64,000 nt of DNA from positions 3,007,082 to 3,071,081 of the forward strand of contig JACTAT010000016.1 in NCBI GenBank assembly GCA_014526335.1, written 5' to 3'. Shown in pieces: positions 43,301 through 57,115 of this stretch. Made by a program: the position numbers and the translations under genes. The stretch's first letter is position 1; each line of letters starts with the position of its first letter. The stretch is from Chrysaora quinquecirrha. Lineage: Eukaryota > Cnidaria > Scyphozoa > Semaeostomeae > Pelagiidae. The notes under the pieces were generated by a model. It searched no databases. It saw only the letters and a program-made list of their open reading frames with translations, and was not told where the DNA came from.

Positions 43301-46300
43301 TGGCGATTTTTTTTGGAATTTTTTTTTTCCATAACTGGTCATATTATGATGACAATATACTTTATTTACCCCTTAGAGGCTATTCACGGGGTATTTGGTG
43401 GTATTTTATAGCTATTTTTGAAGAAAAAGGGTAGTGTTCAAAACCCCTGATTTTGGCCGATTTTTGGCCATTTGGCAAGGCTATAGACTTGCCTTTTTGA
43501 CGATTTTTTTGGGAATATTTTTTCTCCATAATTGGGCATATTATGATGAAAATATACTTTATTTACCTCCTAGAAGCTATTCAGGGGGTATTTGGTAGGA
43601 CTTTATTGCTATTTTTGAAGAAAAAAGGGCAGTTTTCAAAACCCCTGATTTCGGCCGATTTTTGGCCATTTGGCAAGGCTATAAATCTTGCCTTTTTCAC
43701 GATTTTTTTGGGAATTTTTTTTCTCCATAATTGGGCATATTATGATGAAAATATACTTTATTTACCTCCTAGAAGCTATTCAGGGGGTATTTGGTAGGAC
43801 TTTATTGCTATTTTTGAAGAAAAAAGGGCAGTTTTCAAAACCCCTGATTTCGGCCGATTTTTGGCCATTTGGCAAGGCTATAGACTTGCCTTTTTGACGA
43901 TTTTTTGGGCATTTTTTTTCTCTCTAATTGGCCATATTATGATTAAAATATACTTTATTTACCCCCTAGAAGCTATTCAGGGGGTATTTGGTGGTATTTT
44001 ATAGCTGTTTTTGAAGAAAAAGGGCAGTTTTCAAAACCCCTGATTTCCGCCGATTTTTGGCCATTTGGCAAGGCTATAGACTTGCCTTTTTGACGATTTT
44101 TTTGGGAACTTTTTTTCTCCATAATTGGCTATAGTATGATTAAAATATACTTTATTTACCCCCTAGAGGCTATTCAGGGGGTATTTGGTAGGATTTTATA
44201 GCTATTTTTGAAGAAAAAAGGCAGTTCTCAAGACCTCCGATTTTTGCCGATTTTTGGCCATTTGGCAAGGCTATAGACTTGCCTTTTTGGCGATTTTCTT
44301 GGGAATTTTTTTTCTCTCTAATTGGGCATATTATGATGAAAATATACTTTATTTACCCCCTACAAGTTATTCAGGGGGTATTTGGTGGTATTTTATAGCT
44401 GTTTTTGAAGGAAAAGGGTAGTTTTCAAAACCCCTGATTTTGGCCGATTTTTGGCCATTTGGCAAGGCTATAGACTTGCCTTTTTGATGATTTTTTGGGA
44501 ATTTTTGTTCTCCATAATTGGTCATATTATGATGAAAGTATACTTTATTTACCCCCTAGAAGCTATTCAGGGGGTATTTGGTGGTATTTTATAGCTGTTT
44601 TTGAAGAAAAAGGGCAGTCTTCAAAACCCCTGATTTCGGCCGATTTTTGGCCATTTGGCAAGGCTATAGACTTGCCTTTTCGACGATTTTTTTGGGAATT
44701 TCTTCTCTCAATAATTCGGCATATCATGATGAAAATATACTTTATTTACCCCCTAGAAGCTATTCAGGGGGTATTTGATGGCATTTTATAGCTGTTTTTG
44801 AAGAAAAAGTGCAGTTTTCAAAACCCCTGATTTCGGCCGATTTTTGGCCATTTGGCAAGGCTATAGACTTGCCTTTTTGATGATTTTTTTGGGAATTTTT
44901 TTTCTCCATAATTGGTCATATTATGATGAAAATATACTTTATTTACCCCTTACAGGCTATTCAGGGGGTATTTGGTGGTGTTTTATAGTTATTTTTGAAG
45001 AAAAAGGGCAGTTTTCAAAACCCCTGATTTTGGCCGATTTTCGGCCATTTGGCAAGGCTATAGACTTGCCTTTTTGGCGATTTTTTTGGGAATTTGTTTT
45101 CTCAATAATTCGGCATATCATGATGACGATATACTTTATTTACCCCCTAGAAGCTATTCAGGGGGTATTTGATGGTATTTTATAGTTATTTTTGAAGAAA
45201 AAAGGCAGCTTTCTAAACCTCTGATTTTTGCCGATTTTTGGCCACTTGGCAAGGCTATAGACTTGCCTTTTTGGCGATTTTTTTGGGGATTTCTTTTCTC
45301 TCTTATTGGGCATTTTATGGTTAAAATATACTTTATTTACCCCCTAGAAGCTATTCAGGGGGTATTTAGTGATATTTTATAGTTATTTTTGAAGAAAAAG
45401 GGTAGTTTTCAAAACCCCTGATTTTGGCCGATTTTTGGCCATTTGGCAAGGCTATAGACTTGCCTTTTCGACGATTTTTTTGGGAATTTTTTTTCTCAAT
45501 AATTCGGCATATCATGATGAAAATATACTTTATTTACCCCCTAGAAGCTATTCAGGGGGTATTTGATGGTATTTTATAGCTATTTTTGAAGAAAAAGGGC
45601 AGTTTTCAAAACCCCTGATTTCGGCCGATTTTCGGCCATTTGGCAAGGCTATAGACTTGCCTTTTTGGCGATTTTTTGGGAATTTTTTTTCTCTCTAATT
45701 GGGCATTTTATGATTAAAATATACTTTATTTACCCCTTAGAAGCTATTCAGGGGGTATATGGTGGTATTTTATAGTTATTTTTGAAGAAAAAGGGTAGTT
45801 TTCAAAACCCCTGATTTTGGCCGATTTTTGGCCATTTGGCAAGGCTATAGACTTGCCTTTTTGACGATTTTTTTGGGAATTTGTTTTCTCAATAATTCGG
45901 CATATCATGATGACAATATACTTTATTTACCCCCTAGAAGCTATTCAGGGGGTATTTGATGGTATTTTATAGTTATTTTTGAAGAAAAAAGGCAGCTTTC
46001 TAAACCTCTGATTTTTGCCGATTTTTGGCCATTTGGCAAGGCTATAGACTTGCCTTTTTGACGATTTTTTTGGGAATTTGTTTTCTCAATAATTCGGCAT
46101 ATCATGATGACAATATACTTTATTTACCCCCTAGAAGCTATTCAGGGGGTATTTGGTGGTATTTTATAGCTATTTTTGAAGAAAAAGGGCAGTTTTCAAA
46201 ACCCCTGATTTCGGCCGATTTTTGGCCATTTGGCAAGGCTATAGACTTGCCTTTTTGATGATTTTTTTGGGAAATTTTTTTCTCCATAATTGGTCATATT

Positions 46301-49300
46301 ATGATGAAAATATACTTTATTTACCCCCTAGAAGCTATTCAGGGGGTATTTGATGGTATTTTATAGTTATTTTTGAAGAAAAAAGGCAGCTTTCTAAACC
46401 TCTGATTTTTGCCGATTTTTGGCCATTTGGCAAGGCTATAGACTTGCCTTTTTGGCGATTTTTTTGGGAATTTTTTTTCTCTCTTATTGGGCATTTTATG
46501 GTTAAAATATACTTTATTTACCCCATAGAAACTATTCAGGGGGTATTTAGTGATATTTTATAGTTATTGTTGAAGAAAAAGGGTAGTTTTCAAAACCCCT
46601 GATTTTGGCCGATTTTTGGCCATTTGGCAAGGCTATAGACTTGCCCTTTCGACGATTTTTTTGGGAATTTTTTCTCTCAATAATTCGGCATATCATGATG
46701 AAAATATACTTTATTTACCCCCTAGAAGCTATTCAGGGGGTATTTGATGGCATTTTATAGCTATTTTTGAAGAAAAAGGGCAGTTTTCAAAACCCCTGAT
46801 TTCGGCCGATTTTTGGCCATTTGGCAAGGCTATAGACTTGCCTTTTTGATGATTTTTTTGGGAATTTTTTTTCTCCATAATTGGTCATATTATGATGAAA
46901 ATATACTTTATTTACCCCCTAGAAGCTATTCAGGGGGTATTTGATGGTATTTTATAGTTATTTTTGAAGAAAAAAGGCAGCTTTCTAAATCTCTGATTTT
47001 GCCGATTTTTGGCCATTTGGCAAGGCTATAGACTTGCCTTTTGGCGATTTTTTGGGAATTTTTTCTCTCTTATTGGGCATTTTATGGTTAAAATATACTT
47101 TATTTACCCCCTAGAAGCTATTCAGGGGGTATTTGATGGTATTTTATAGTTATTTTTGAAGATAAAAGGCAGCTTTCTAAATCTCTGATTTTTGCCGATT
47201 TTTGGCCATTTGGCAAGGCTATAGACTTGCCTTTTTGGCGATTTTTTTGGGAATTTTTTTTCTCTCTTATTGGGCATTTTATGGTTAAAATATACTTTAT
47301 TTACCCCCTAGAAGCTATTCAGGGGGTATTTGATGGTATTTTATAGTTATTTTTGAAGATAAAAGGCAGCTTTCTAAATCTCTGATTTTTGCCGACTTTT
47401 GGCCATTTGGCAAGGCTATAGACTTGCCTTTTTGGCGATTTTTTTGGGAATTTTTTTTCTCTCTTATTGGGCATTTTATGGTTAAAATATACTTTATTTA
47501 CCCCCTAGAAACTATTCAGGGGGTATTTAGTGATATTTTAGAGTTATTTTTGAAGAAAAAGGGTAGTTTTCAAAACCCCTGATTTTGGCCGATTTTTGGC
47601 CATTTGGCAAGGCTATAGACTTGCCTTTTCGACGATTTTTTTGGGAATTTTTTCTCTCAATAATTCGGCATATCATGATGAAAATATACTTTATTTACCC
47701 CCTAGAAGCTATTCAGGGGGTATTTAGTGATATTTTATAGTTATTTTTGAAGAAAAAGGGCAGTTTTCAAAACCCCTGATTTCGGCCGATTTTTGGCCAT
47801 TTGGCAAGGCTATAGACTTGCCTTTTTGATGATTTTTTTGGGAATTTTTTTTCTCCATAATTGGTCATATTATGATGAAAATATACTTTATTTACCCCTT
47901 AGAGGCTATTCAGGGGGTATTTGGTGGTGTTTTATAGCTAATTTTGAAGAAAAAGGGCAGTTTTCAAAACCCCTGATTTTGGCCGATTTTCGGCCATTTG
48001 GCAAGGCTATAGACTTGCCTTTTTGATGATTTTTTTGGGAATTTTTTTTCTCCATAATTGGTCATATTATGATGAAAATATACTTTATTTACCCCCTTGA
48101 AGCTATTCAGGGGGTATTTGATGGTATTTTATAGCTATTTTTGAAGAAAAAGGGCAGTTTTCAAAACCCCTGATTTCGGCCGATTTTTCGCCAATTGGCA
48201 GGGCTATAGACTTGCCTTTTTGACGATTATTTTGGGAACTTTTTTTCTCTATAATTGGCCATATTATGATGAAAATATACTTTATTTCCCCCCTAGAAGC
48301 TATTCAGGGGGTATTTGGTGGTGTTTTATAGCTATTTTTGAAGAAAAAGGGCAGTTTTCAAAACCCCTGATTTTGGCCGATTTTCGGCCATTTGGCAAGG
48401 CTATAGACTTGCCTTTTTGGCGATTTTTTTGGGAATTTTCTTTCTCTCTAATTGGGCATTTTATGATTAAAATATACTTTATTTACCCCTTAGAAGCTAT
48501 TCAGGGGGTATTTGGTGGTATTTTATAGTTATTTTTGAAGAAAAAGGGTAGTTTTCAAAACCCCTGATTTTGGCCGATTTTTGGCCATTTGGCAAGGCTA
48601 TAGACTTGCCTTTTTGACGATTTTTTTGGGAATTTGTTTTCTCAATAATTCGGCATATCATGATGATAATATACTTTATTTACCCCTTAGAAGCTATTCA
48701 GGGGGTATTTGGTGGTATTTTATAGTTATTTTTGAAGAAAAAGGGCAGTTTTCAAAACCCCTAAGTTCGGCCGATTTTTGGCCATTTGGCAAGGCTATAG
48801 ACTTGCCTTTTTGATGATTTTTTTGGGAATTTTTTTTCTCCACAATTGGTCATATTATGATGAAAATATACTTTATTTACCCCCTAGAAGCTATTCAGGG
48901 GGTATTTGATGGTATTTTATAGTTATTTTTGAAGAAAAAAGGCATCTTTCTAAACCTCTGATTTTTGCCGATTTTTGGCCATTTGGCAAGCCTATAGACT
49001 TGTCTTTTTGGCGATTTTTTTGGGAATTTTTTTCGCTCTTATTGGGCATTTTATGGTTAAAATATACTTTTTTTACCCCCTAGAAGCCATTCAGGGGGTA
49101 TTTAGTGATATTTTATAGTTATGTTTGAAGAAAAAGGGTAGTTTTCAAAACCCCTGATTTTGGCCGATTTTTGGCCATTTGGCAAGGCTATAGACTTGCC
49201 TTTTCGACGATTTTTTTGGGAATTTTTTTTCTCAATAATTCGGCATATCATGATGAAAATATACTTTATTTACCCCCTTGAAGCTATTCAGGGGGTATTT

Positions 49301-52300
49301 GATGGTATTTTATAGCTATTTTTGAAGAAAAAGGGCAGTTTTCAAAACCCCTGATTTCGGCCGATTTTTCGCCAATTGGCAGGGCTATAGACTTGCCTTT
49401 TTGACGATTATTTTGGGAACTTTTTTTCTCCATAATTGGCCATATTATGATGAAAATATACTTTATTTCCCCCCTAGAAGCTATTCAGGGGGTATTTGGT
49501 GGTGTTTTATAGCTATTTTTGAAGAAAAAGGGCAGTTTTCAAAACCCCTGATTTTGGCCGATTTTCGGCCATTTGGCAAGGCTATAGACTTGCCTTTTTG
49601 ACGATTTTTTTGGGAATTTTTTCTCTCAATAATTGGGCATATTATGATGAAAATATACTTTATTTACCCCCTAGAAGCTATTCAGGGGGTATTTGATGGT
49701 ATTTTATAGCTATTTTTGAAGAAAAAGGGCAGTTTTCAAAACCCCTGATTTCGGCCGATTCTTCGCCAATTGGCAGGGCTATAGACTTGCCTTTTTGACG
49801 ATTATTTTGGGAACTTTTTTTCTCCATAATTGGCCATATTATGATTAAAATATACTTTATTTTCCCCCTAGAAGCAATTCAGGGGGTACTTGGTGGTGTT
49901 TTATAGCTATTTTTGAAGAAAAAGGGCAGTTTTCAAAACCCCTGATTTTGGCCGATTTTCGGCCATTTGGCAAGGCTTTAGACTTGCCTTTTTGGCGATT
50001 TTTTTGGGAATTTTTTTTCTCTCTAATTGGGCATTTTATGATTAAAATATACTTTATTTACCCCTTAGAAGCTATTCAGGGGGTATTTGGTGGTATTTTA
50101 TAGTTATTTTTGAAGAAAAAGGGTAGTTTTCAAAACCCCTGATTTTGGCCGATTTTCGGCCATTTGGCAAGGCTATAGACTTGCCTTTTTGACGATTTTT
50201 TTGGGAATTTTTTTCTCAATAATTGGGCATATTATGATGAAAATATACTTTATGTACCCCCTAGAAGCTATTCAGGGGGTATTTGGTAGGATTTTATAGC
50301 TATTTTTGAAGAAAAAAGGCAGTTCTCAAGACCTCTGATTTTTGCCGACTTTTGGCCATTTGGCAAGGCTATAGACTTGCCTTTTTGGCGATTTTTTTGG
50401 GAATTTTCTTTCTCTCTAATTGGGCATTTTATGATTAAAATATACTTTATTTACCCCCTAGAAGCTATTCAGGGGGTATTTGGTAGGATCTTATAGCTAT
50501 TTTTGAAGAAAAAAGGCAGTTCTCAAGACCTCTGATTTTTGCCGATTTTTGGCCATTTGGCAAGGCTATAGACTTGCCTTTTTGGCGATTTTTTTGGGAA
50601 TTTTTTTTCTCTCTAATTGGGCATTTTATGATTAAAATATACTTTATTTACCCCTTAGAAGCTATTCAGGGGGTATTTGGTGGTATTTTATAGTTATTTT
50701 TGAAGAAAAAGGGTAGTTTTCAAAACCCCTGATTTTGGCCGATTTTTGGCCATTTGGCAAGGCTATAGACTTGCCTTTTTGACGATTTTTTTGGGAATTT
50801 GTTTTCTCAATAATTCGGCATATCATGATGACAATATACTTTATTTACCCCCTAGAAGCTATTCAGGGGGTATTTGATGGTATTTTATACCTATTTTTGA
50901 AGAAAAAGGGCAGTTTTCAAAACCCCTGATTTCGGCCGATTTTTGGCCATTTGGCAAGGCTATAGACTTGCCTTTTCGACGATTTTTTTGGGAATTTTTT
51001 TTCTCAATAATTCGGCATATCATGATGAAAATATACTTTATTTACCCCCTTGAAGCTATTCAGGGGGCATTTGATGGTGTTTTATAGCTATTTTTGAAGA
51101 AAAAGGGCAGTTTTCAAAACCCCTGATTTTGGCCGATTTTCGGCCATTTGGCAAGGCTTTAGACTTGCCTTTTTGGCGATTTTTTTGGGGATTTTTTTTC
51201 TCTCTAATTGGGCATTTTATGATTAAAATATACTTTATTTACCCCTTAGAAGCTATTCAGGGGGTGTTTGGTGGTATTTTATAGTTCTTTTGAAGAAAAA
51301 GGGTAGTTTTCAAAACCCCTGATTTTGGCCGATTTTCGGCCATTTGGCAAGGCTTTAGACTTGCCTTTTTGGCGATTTTTTTGGGAATTTTTTTTCTCTC
51401 TAATTGGGCATTTTATGATTAAAATATACTTTATTTACCCCTTAGAAGCTATTCAGGGGGTATTTGGTGGTATTTTATAGCTCTTTTTGAAGAAAAAGGG
51501 CAGTTTTCAAAACCCCTGATTTCGGCCGATTTTTGGCCATTTGGCAAGGCTATAGACTTGCCTTTTTGATGATTTTTTTGGGAATTTTTTTTCTCCATAA
51601 TTGGTCATATTATGATGAAAATATACTTTATTTACCCCTTAGAGGCTATTCAGGGGGTATTTGGTGGTGTTTTATAGCTATTTTTGAAGAAAAAGGGCAG
51701 TTTTCAAAACCCCTGATTTCGGCCGATTTTTGGCCATTTGGCAAGGCTATAGACTTGCCTTTTTGGCGATTTTTTTGGGAATTTTTTTTCTCTCTAATTG
51801 GGCATTTTATGATTAAATTATACTTTATTTACCCCTTAGAAGCTATTCAGGGGGTATTTGGTGGTATTTTATAGTTATTTTCGAAGAAAAAGGGTAGTTT
51901 TCAAAACCCCTGATTTTGGCGGATTTTTTGCCATTTGGCAAGGCTATTGACTTGCCTTTTTGACGATTTTTTTGGGAATTTTTTTTCTCAATGATTGGGC
52001 ATATTATGATGAAAATATACTTTATTTACCCCCTAGAAGCTATTCAGGGGGTATTTGATGGTATTTTATAGCTAATTTTGAAGAAAAAAGGCAGTTTTCA
52101 AAACCTCTGATTTTTGCCGATTTTTGGCCATTTGGCAAGGCTATAGACTTGCCTTTTTGATGATTTTTTTTGGGAATTTTTTTTCTCCATAATTGGTCAT
52201 ATTATGATGAAAATATACTTTATTTACCCCTTAGAGGCTATTCAGGGGGTATTTGGTGGTGTTTTATAGCTATTTTTGAAGAAAAAGGGCAGTTTTCAAA

Positions 52301-54767
52301 ACCCCTGATTTCGGCCGATTTTTGGCCATTTGGCAAGGCTATAGACTTGCCTTTTTGATGATTTTTTGGGAATTTTTTTTCTCCATAATTGGTCATATTA
52401 TGATGAAAATATACTTTATTTACCCCTTAGAGGCTATTCAGGGGGTATTTGGTGGTGTTTTATAGCTATTTTTGAAGAAAAAGGGCAGTTTTCAAAACCC
52501 CTGATTTCGGCCGATTTTTGGCCATTTGGCAAGGCTATAGACTTGCCTTTTTGGCGATTTTTTTGGGAATTTTTTTTCTCTCTAATTGGGCATTTTATGA
52601 TTAAAATATACTTTATGTACCCCTTAGAAGTTATTCACGGGGTATTTGATGGTATTTTATAGCTAATTTTGAAGAAAAAAGGCAGTTTTCAAAACCTCTG
52701 ATTTTTGCCGATTTTTGGCCATTTGGCAAGGCTATAGACTTGCCTTTTTGATGATTTTTTTGGGAATTTTTTTTCTCCATAATTGGTCATATTATGATGA
52801 AAATATACTTTATTTACCCTTTAGAGGCTATTCAGGGGGTATTTGGTGGTGTTTTATAGCTATTTTTGAAGAAAAAAGGCTGTTTTCAAAACCCCTGATT
52901 TAGGCCGATTTTTGGCCATTTGGCAAGGCTATAGACTTGCCTTTTTGCGATTTTTTGGGAATATTTTTTCTTCCTAATTTGGCATATTATGATGAAAATA
53001 TACTTTATTTACCCCCTAGAGGCTATTCAGGGGGTATTTGGTGGTATGTTATAGTTATTTTTGAAGAAAAAGGGTAGTTTTCAAAACCCCTGATTTTGGC
53101 CGATTTTTGGCCATTTGGCAAGGCTATAGACTTGCGTTTTTGATGATTTTTTTGGGAATTTTTTTTCTCCATAATTGGTAATATTATGATGAAAATATAC
53201 TTTATTTACCCCTTAGAGGCTATGCAGGGGGTATTTGGTGGTGTTTTATAGCTATTTTTGAAGAAAAAGGGCAGTTTTCAAAACCCCTGATTTCGGCCGA
53301 TTTTTGGCCATTTGGCAAGGCTATAGACTTGCCTTTCTGACGATTTTTTTGGGAATTTTTTTCTCCATAATTGGCCATATTATGATGAAAATATACTTTA
53401 TTTACCCCCTAGAAGCTATTCAGGGGGTATTTGGTGATATTTTATAGTTATTTTTGAAGAAAAAGGGTAGTTTTCAAAACCCCTGATTTTGGCCGATTTT
53501 TGGCCATTTGGCAAGGCTATAGACTTGCCTTTTTGGCGGTTTTTTGGGATTTTTTTTCTCTCTAATTGGGCATATTATGATGAAAATATACTTTATTTAC
53601 CCCTTAGAGGCTATTCAGGGGGTATTTGGTGGTATTTTATAGCTATTTTTGAAGAAAAAGGGCAGTTTTCAAAACCCCTGATTTCGGCCGATTTTTGGCC
53701 ATTTGGCAAGGCTATAGACTTGCCTTTTTGATGATTTTTTTGGGAATTTTTTTTCTGCATAATTGGTCATATTATGATGAAAATATACTTTATTTACCCC
53801 TTAGAGGCTATTCAGGGGGTATTTGGTGGTATTTTATAGCTATTTTTGAAGAAAAAGGGCAGTTTTCAAAACCCCTGATTTCGGCCGATTTTTAGCCATT
53901 TGGCAAGGCTATAGACTTGCCTTTTTGACGATTTTTTTGGGAATTTTTTTCTCCATAATTGGCCATATTATGATGAAAATATACTTTATTTACCCCCTAG
54001 AAGCTATTCAGGGGGTATTTGGTGATATTTTATAGTTATTTTTGAAGAAAAAGGGTAGTTTTCAAAACCCCTGATTTTGGCCGATTTTTGGCCATTTGGC
54101 AAGGCTATAGACTTGCCTTTTTGGCGGTTTTTTGGGATTTTTTTTCTCCCTAATTGGGCATATTATGATGATAATATACTTTATTTACCCCCAAGAGGCT
54201 TTTCAGGGGGTATTTGGTAGGATTTTATAGCTGTTCTTGAAGAAAAAAGGCTGTTTTCAAAACCCCTGATTCAGGCCGATTTTTGGCCATTTGGCAAGGC
54301 TATAGACTTGCCTTTTTGCGATTTTTTGGGAACATTTTTTCTTCCTAATTTGGCATATTATGATGAAAATATACTTTATTTACCCCCTAGAGGCTATTCA
54401 GGGGGTATTTGGTAGGATTTTATAGCTGTTTTTGAAGAAAAAAGGCTGTTTTCAAAACCCTGATTTAGGCCGATTTTTTGCCATTTGGCAAGGCTATAGA
54501 CTTGTCTTTTTGGCGATTTTTTGGGAAAATTTTTTCTTCCTTATTTGGCATATTATGATAGAAAATTACTTTATTTGCCCCCTAAAGGCTATTCAGGAGG
54601 TATTTTGTAGCTTTTTATAGCTATTTTTGAAGAAAAAGGCAGTTTGGAAAACCATAGTTGATTTATAGCTTGTGCAAAGGCCAATACGATAGGCACTGGC
54701 CGGGCTAGAGTTACGGAAACCAATTGTCTTGGCGACCGTTTTCCTTTTTGTTTAGGCTAGGCTAAAC

Positions 54768-55130
54768 TACACTCTTTTTGTTATAAGAACCAAGAAATTT
54801 TGATAGAAGCTGGCTGTTCTTAAATTTTTGCCGTTTTTGAGCCTGAAATGTTCTTAATCTGTTCTTAATTCCTTGGCTACTTAGATATCTATATTTTTCA
54901 ATGAATGTCTGGGGTGGAACTAGGTTTGTGTGAAAATGCAGCATTCTTGTTTATTCCTTTGTTTGCTTTCTATTTACGTTCAGTCTGACTGTCTTACTTA
55001 CATATTTAGCAGATATGCTTAGGTCTTTTGAAAATGCCAGCCTCAGCTTGTTCTTAATTTGTTCTTAAAATCTGGGCAAAATCCAGGCTCGTGTTCTTAT
55101 AAAATTGTTCTTATAAAAATATAGAGTGTA
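54768..55130. mobile_element. MITE, TACACTC/ATAAGAAC family, copy 2
   Basis: Inverted relative of 2572-2894: ends TACACTCTTTTTGTTATAAG and CTTATAAAAATATAGAGTG (then TA), with five internal TGTTCTTAA-type motifs. Conserved body parts such as ATGTCTGGGGTGGAACTAGG match copy 1 in reverse. It lies about 115 bp after the last satellite monomer. Confidence 0.85.
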
Positions 55131-57115
55131 GAAGGCATGTCGCGCTTAAAATTGATGTCCCCTTGGTGTCTCCCAATTTAGCCACCTCGGAAACATTGTA
55201 GCGCGCGACAGCAAGAGACACGCAAATGTTTCTGGGTGGCAACAGAAACATTTCTTGTCTCCGCGACATGCAAATGATTCGTTGGACATGTTTCTCGCTT
55301 GACACTCGCATGTTTAGCCACCCTTGGAGACCCGCCGAATATAGTGTAGCGCGCGACAAGTCTCCTACTTTAGCCATAGCTTTAAATTTAGCTTAGCAAC
55401 ATGGAATAAGAACGTTCTTGCTATTAGAAATAACAAGCAAACAGTACATAAAACTCAAATATTAATAATTCAACCAGAATTTTCAATCGAAAATCAATTA
55501 ATGACTTTCAAAAAGAACATTTCAGCTGGTCAAATTGATTAAGTAAATGATTACATATTAAATCTATGAGATTTGCAGAGTTCTTATCATATATACTAAA
55601 ACGCCTCTTTAAATTTTAAAATTGATTTTAGTTCGGAATCTGTTGGAAAGAAGTTAACAACTTTATAATTAAAAATTAACTATGAAACTAACTTGTTATA
55701 AATAATAAATCTAAACGTATAGCAGGTTTCATTAAACTGCAAAGGGATGATTACCATATGAGAAAAACCAATCTTCGGAGTTTCGCAAACAGAAAGTCAG
55801 TAGTTCCACATTGGAGAAAAATTAAGGAAGGGTAGATTGCTTGCTTGGTAAAGTTTACTTGGGGAGTTACTGGAAAAGCTGGAAAATCTGGGTAAACATT
55901 TCTATATGTTTGTATTTATTCTTCTAATATGAGAAACTAAAAAGTAGACCCTTTTTTAAGGAGCCACTTTATAAGGAACCGACATGTAGAAGGCCGAAAA
56001 ATTTAAAGAAGTTATACTACTAAAGGTAGAACCGCTAAGGAACTTTTCAATTCTGTATATATTTGCCATTGCAAACAATAAAGAATTAGAAAGCCAGTTT
56101 TTACATTCATCTGCAGTCAAAACTCACGAAAATTGTGTGTTAGGTACGCATTTATCGCATGTTGCCTTGAGTAGTTTCCACCATTACTCAAATATAAGTG
56201 TCTTAGTACAATAGCCATGACACTAAATGTGCAGTAAAAATTAAGGACCTATTAAGGTTCTTTTGGTAATAAAATTGAACCAAAAGTAGTCAAAACACTA
56301 GACTAGACTTTAGAACTAGACCTTGAGATAAATAGCGTGTAGCACTACAAACAACTTCGACCCAATTAATCATTCGACATTGTTTTAGAGAAAGTGGTTT
56401 TCATCAAGGCCATCATTCCATCTAACAAGGACAAAATTTCGCCAGATTCCAAAAAAGATTTGGACTGGTTTGATGATATGCCCCAATCTTCAGATTCAAG
56501 AGGCCCTAGTGCTCTAATTGACCCCATTTTTACACAAGTATATTCAAAAAAAAAGTATAGGCACAAATATCTACTGTTAGTCAATAAGAAAAGAAAGGTT
56601 GCAATAAGCTAAGGGTTGGAACTTCTACAAAAATAAAAGATGGGGCTTGCGTTGGCACAAGCGAGGGAGTGGGGTAAGTGTAGACAGTGTAGAGTACCCA
56701 GAAACCTTAAAGAGGGTAACCTCATGGGTTACTTTCGAGGATTAAAAGGGCTTAGCAGGGGCAGATGGTTACGACATTTTTGTTTACATAATATCAAATA
56801 ATAACAAAGAATCCAAAAAGCCCTACAGTTTTATCCAGACAGAATTTCTTCGCAGAGTTATTGCAAAAGTAATAGGGGAAGCGAGGGGTTTATTAGTTTG
56901 GGGAAGGCTAAATCTCAAAAATCAATGAGTGGGAGGTACAGCTATCCAAGACTCGAGATTATTTTAAAGGACAGTAATAATAACAAAGTCTGAAATGTCT
57001 TGGAGGCTAACGAAAAGCATTAATTAATAATGTAATGCAACAATAATTATAAATTATGTATTATTTTTTAAAGGACACGAAAAGATTATTTATTTAAAGA
57101 TTATTTCCAAGAAAA
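55131..57115. other. Intergenic, no gene recognised
   Basis: AT-rich. GTAGCGCGCGACA occurs twice (about 55198 and 55345), with related GTCGCG-type strings at 55140 and 55260, suggesting an old repeat at 55135-55375. The 72-residue plus frame at 56394-56612 lacks an ATG start and matches nothing I know. The last ~100 bp should include the GPCR 5' region. Confidence 0.4.

Larger units (their letters stand above)
32425..54652 (+). repeat. 22-kb satellite array, ~197-bp monomer
   Basis: The landmark GGCAAGGCTATAGACTTGCC recurs at 197-199 bp spacing throughout (e.g. 32515, 32712, 32911, 33110), giving about 113 monomers. Other fixed parts are CTATTCAGGGGGTATTTG, AGTTTTCAAAACCCCTGATT and GGCATATTATGATGAAAATA. 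Two built-in inverted repeats stand out: GGCAAG with CTTGCC, and TACCCCCT with AGGGGGTA. Higher-order repeats occur. 197 is not a multiple of 3, so reading frame shifts at every monomer; ORFs of 60-113 residues are by-products. Confidence 0.98.

Noticed and set aside
32406..54620. Dozens of plus-strand ORFs of 61-113 residues with similar sequences (FGKAIDLPF, HNWSYYDENILYLP)
   Set aside because: They are translations of the 197-bp satellite. The unit length is not divisible by 3 and frames break each monomer; no shared start context or codon bias.
56394..56612. 72-residue plus ORF with KKKYRHKY
   Set aside because: No ATG start, no recognised family, single short frame.
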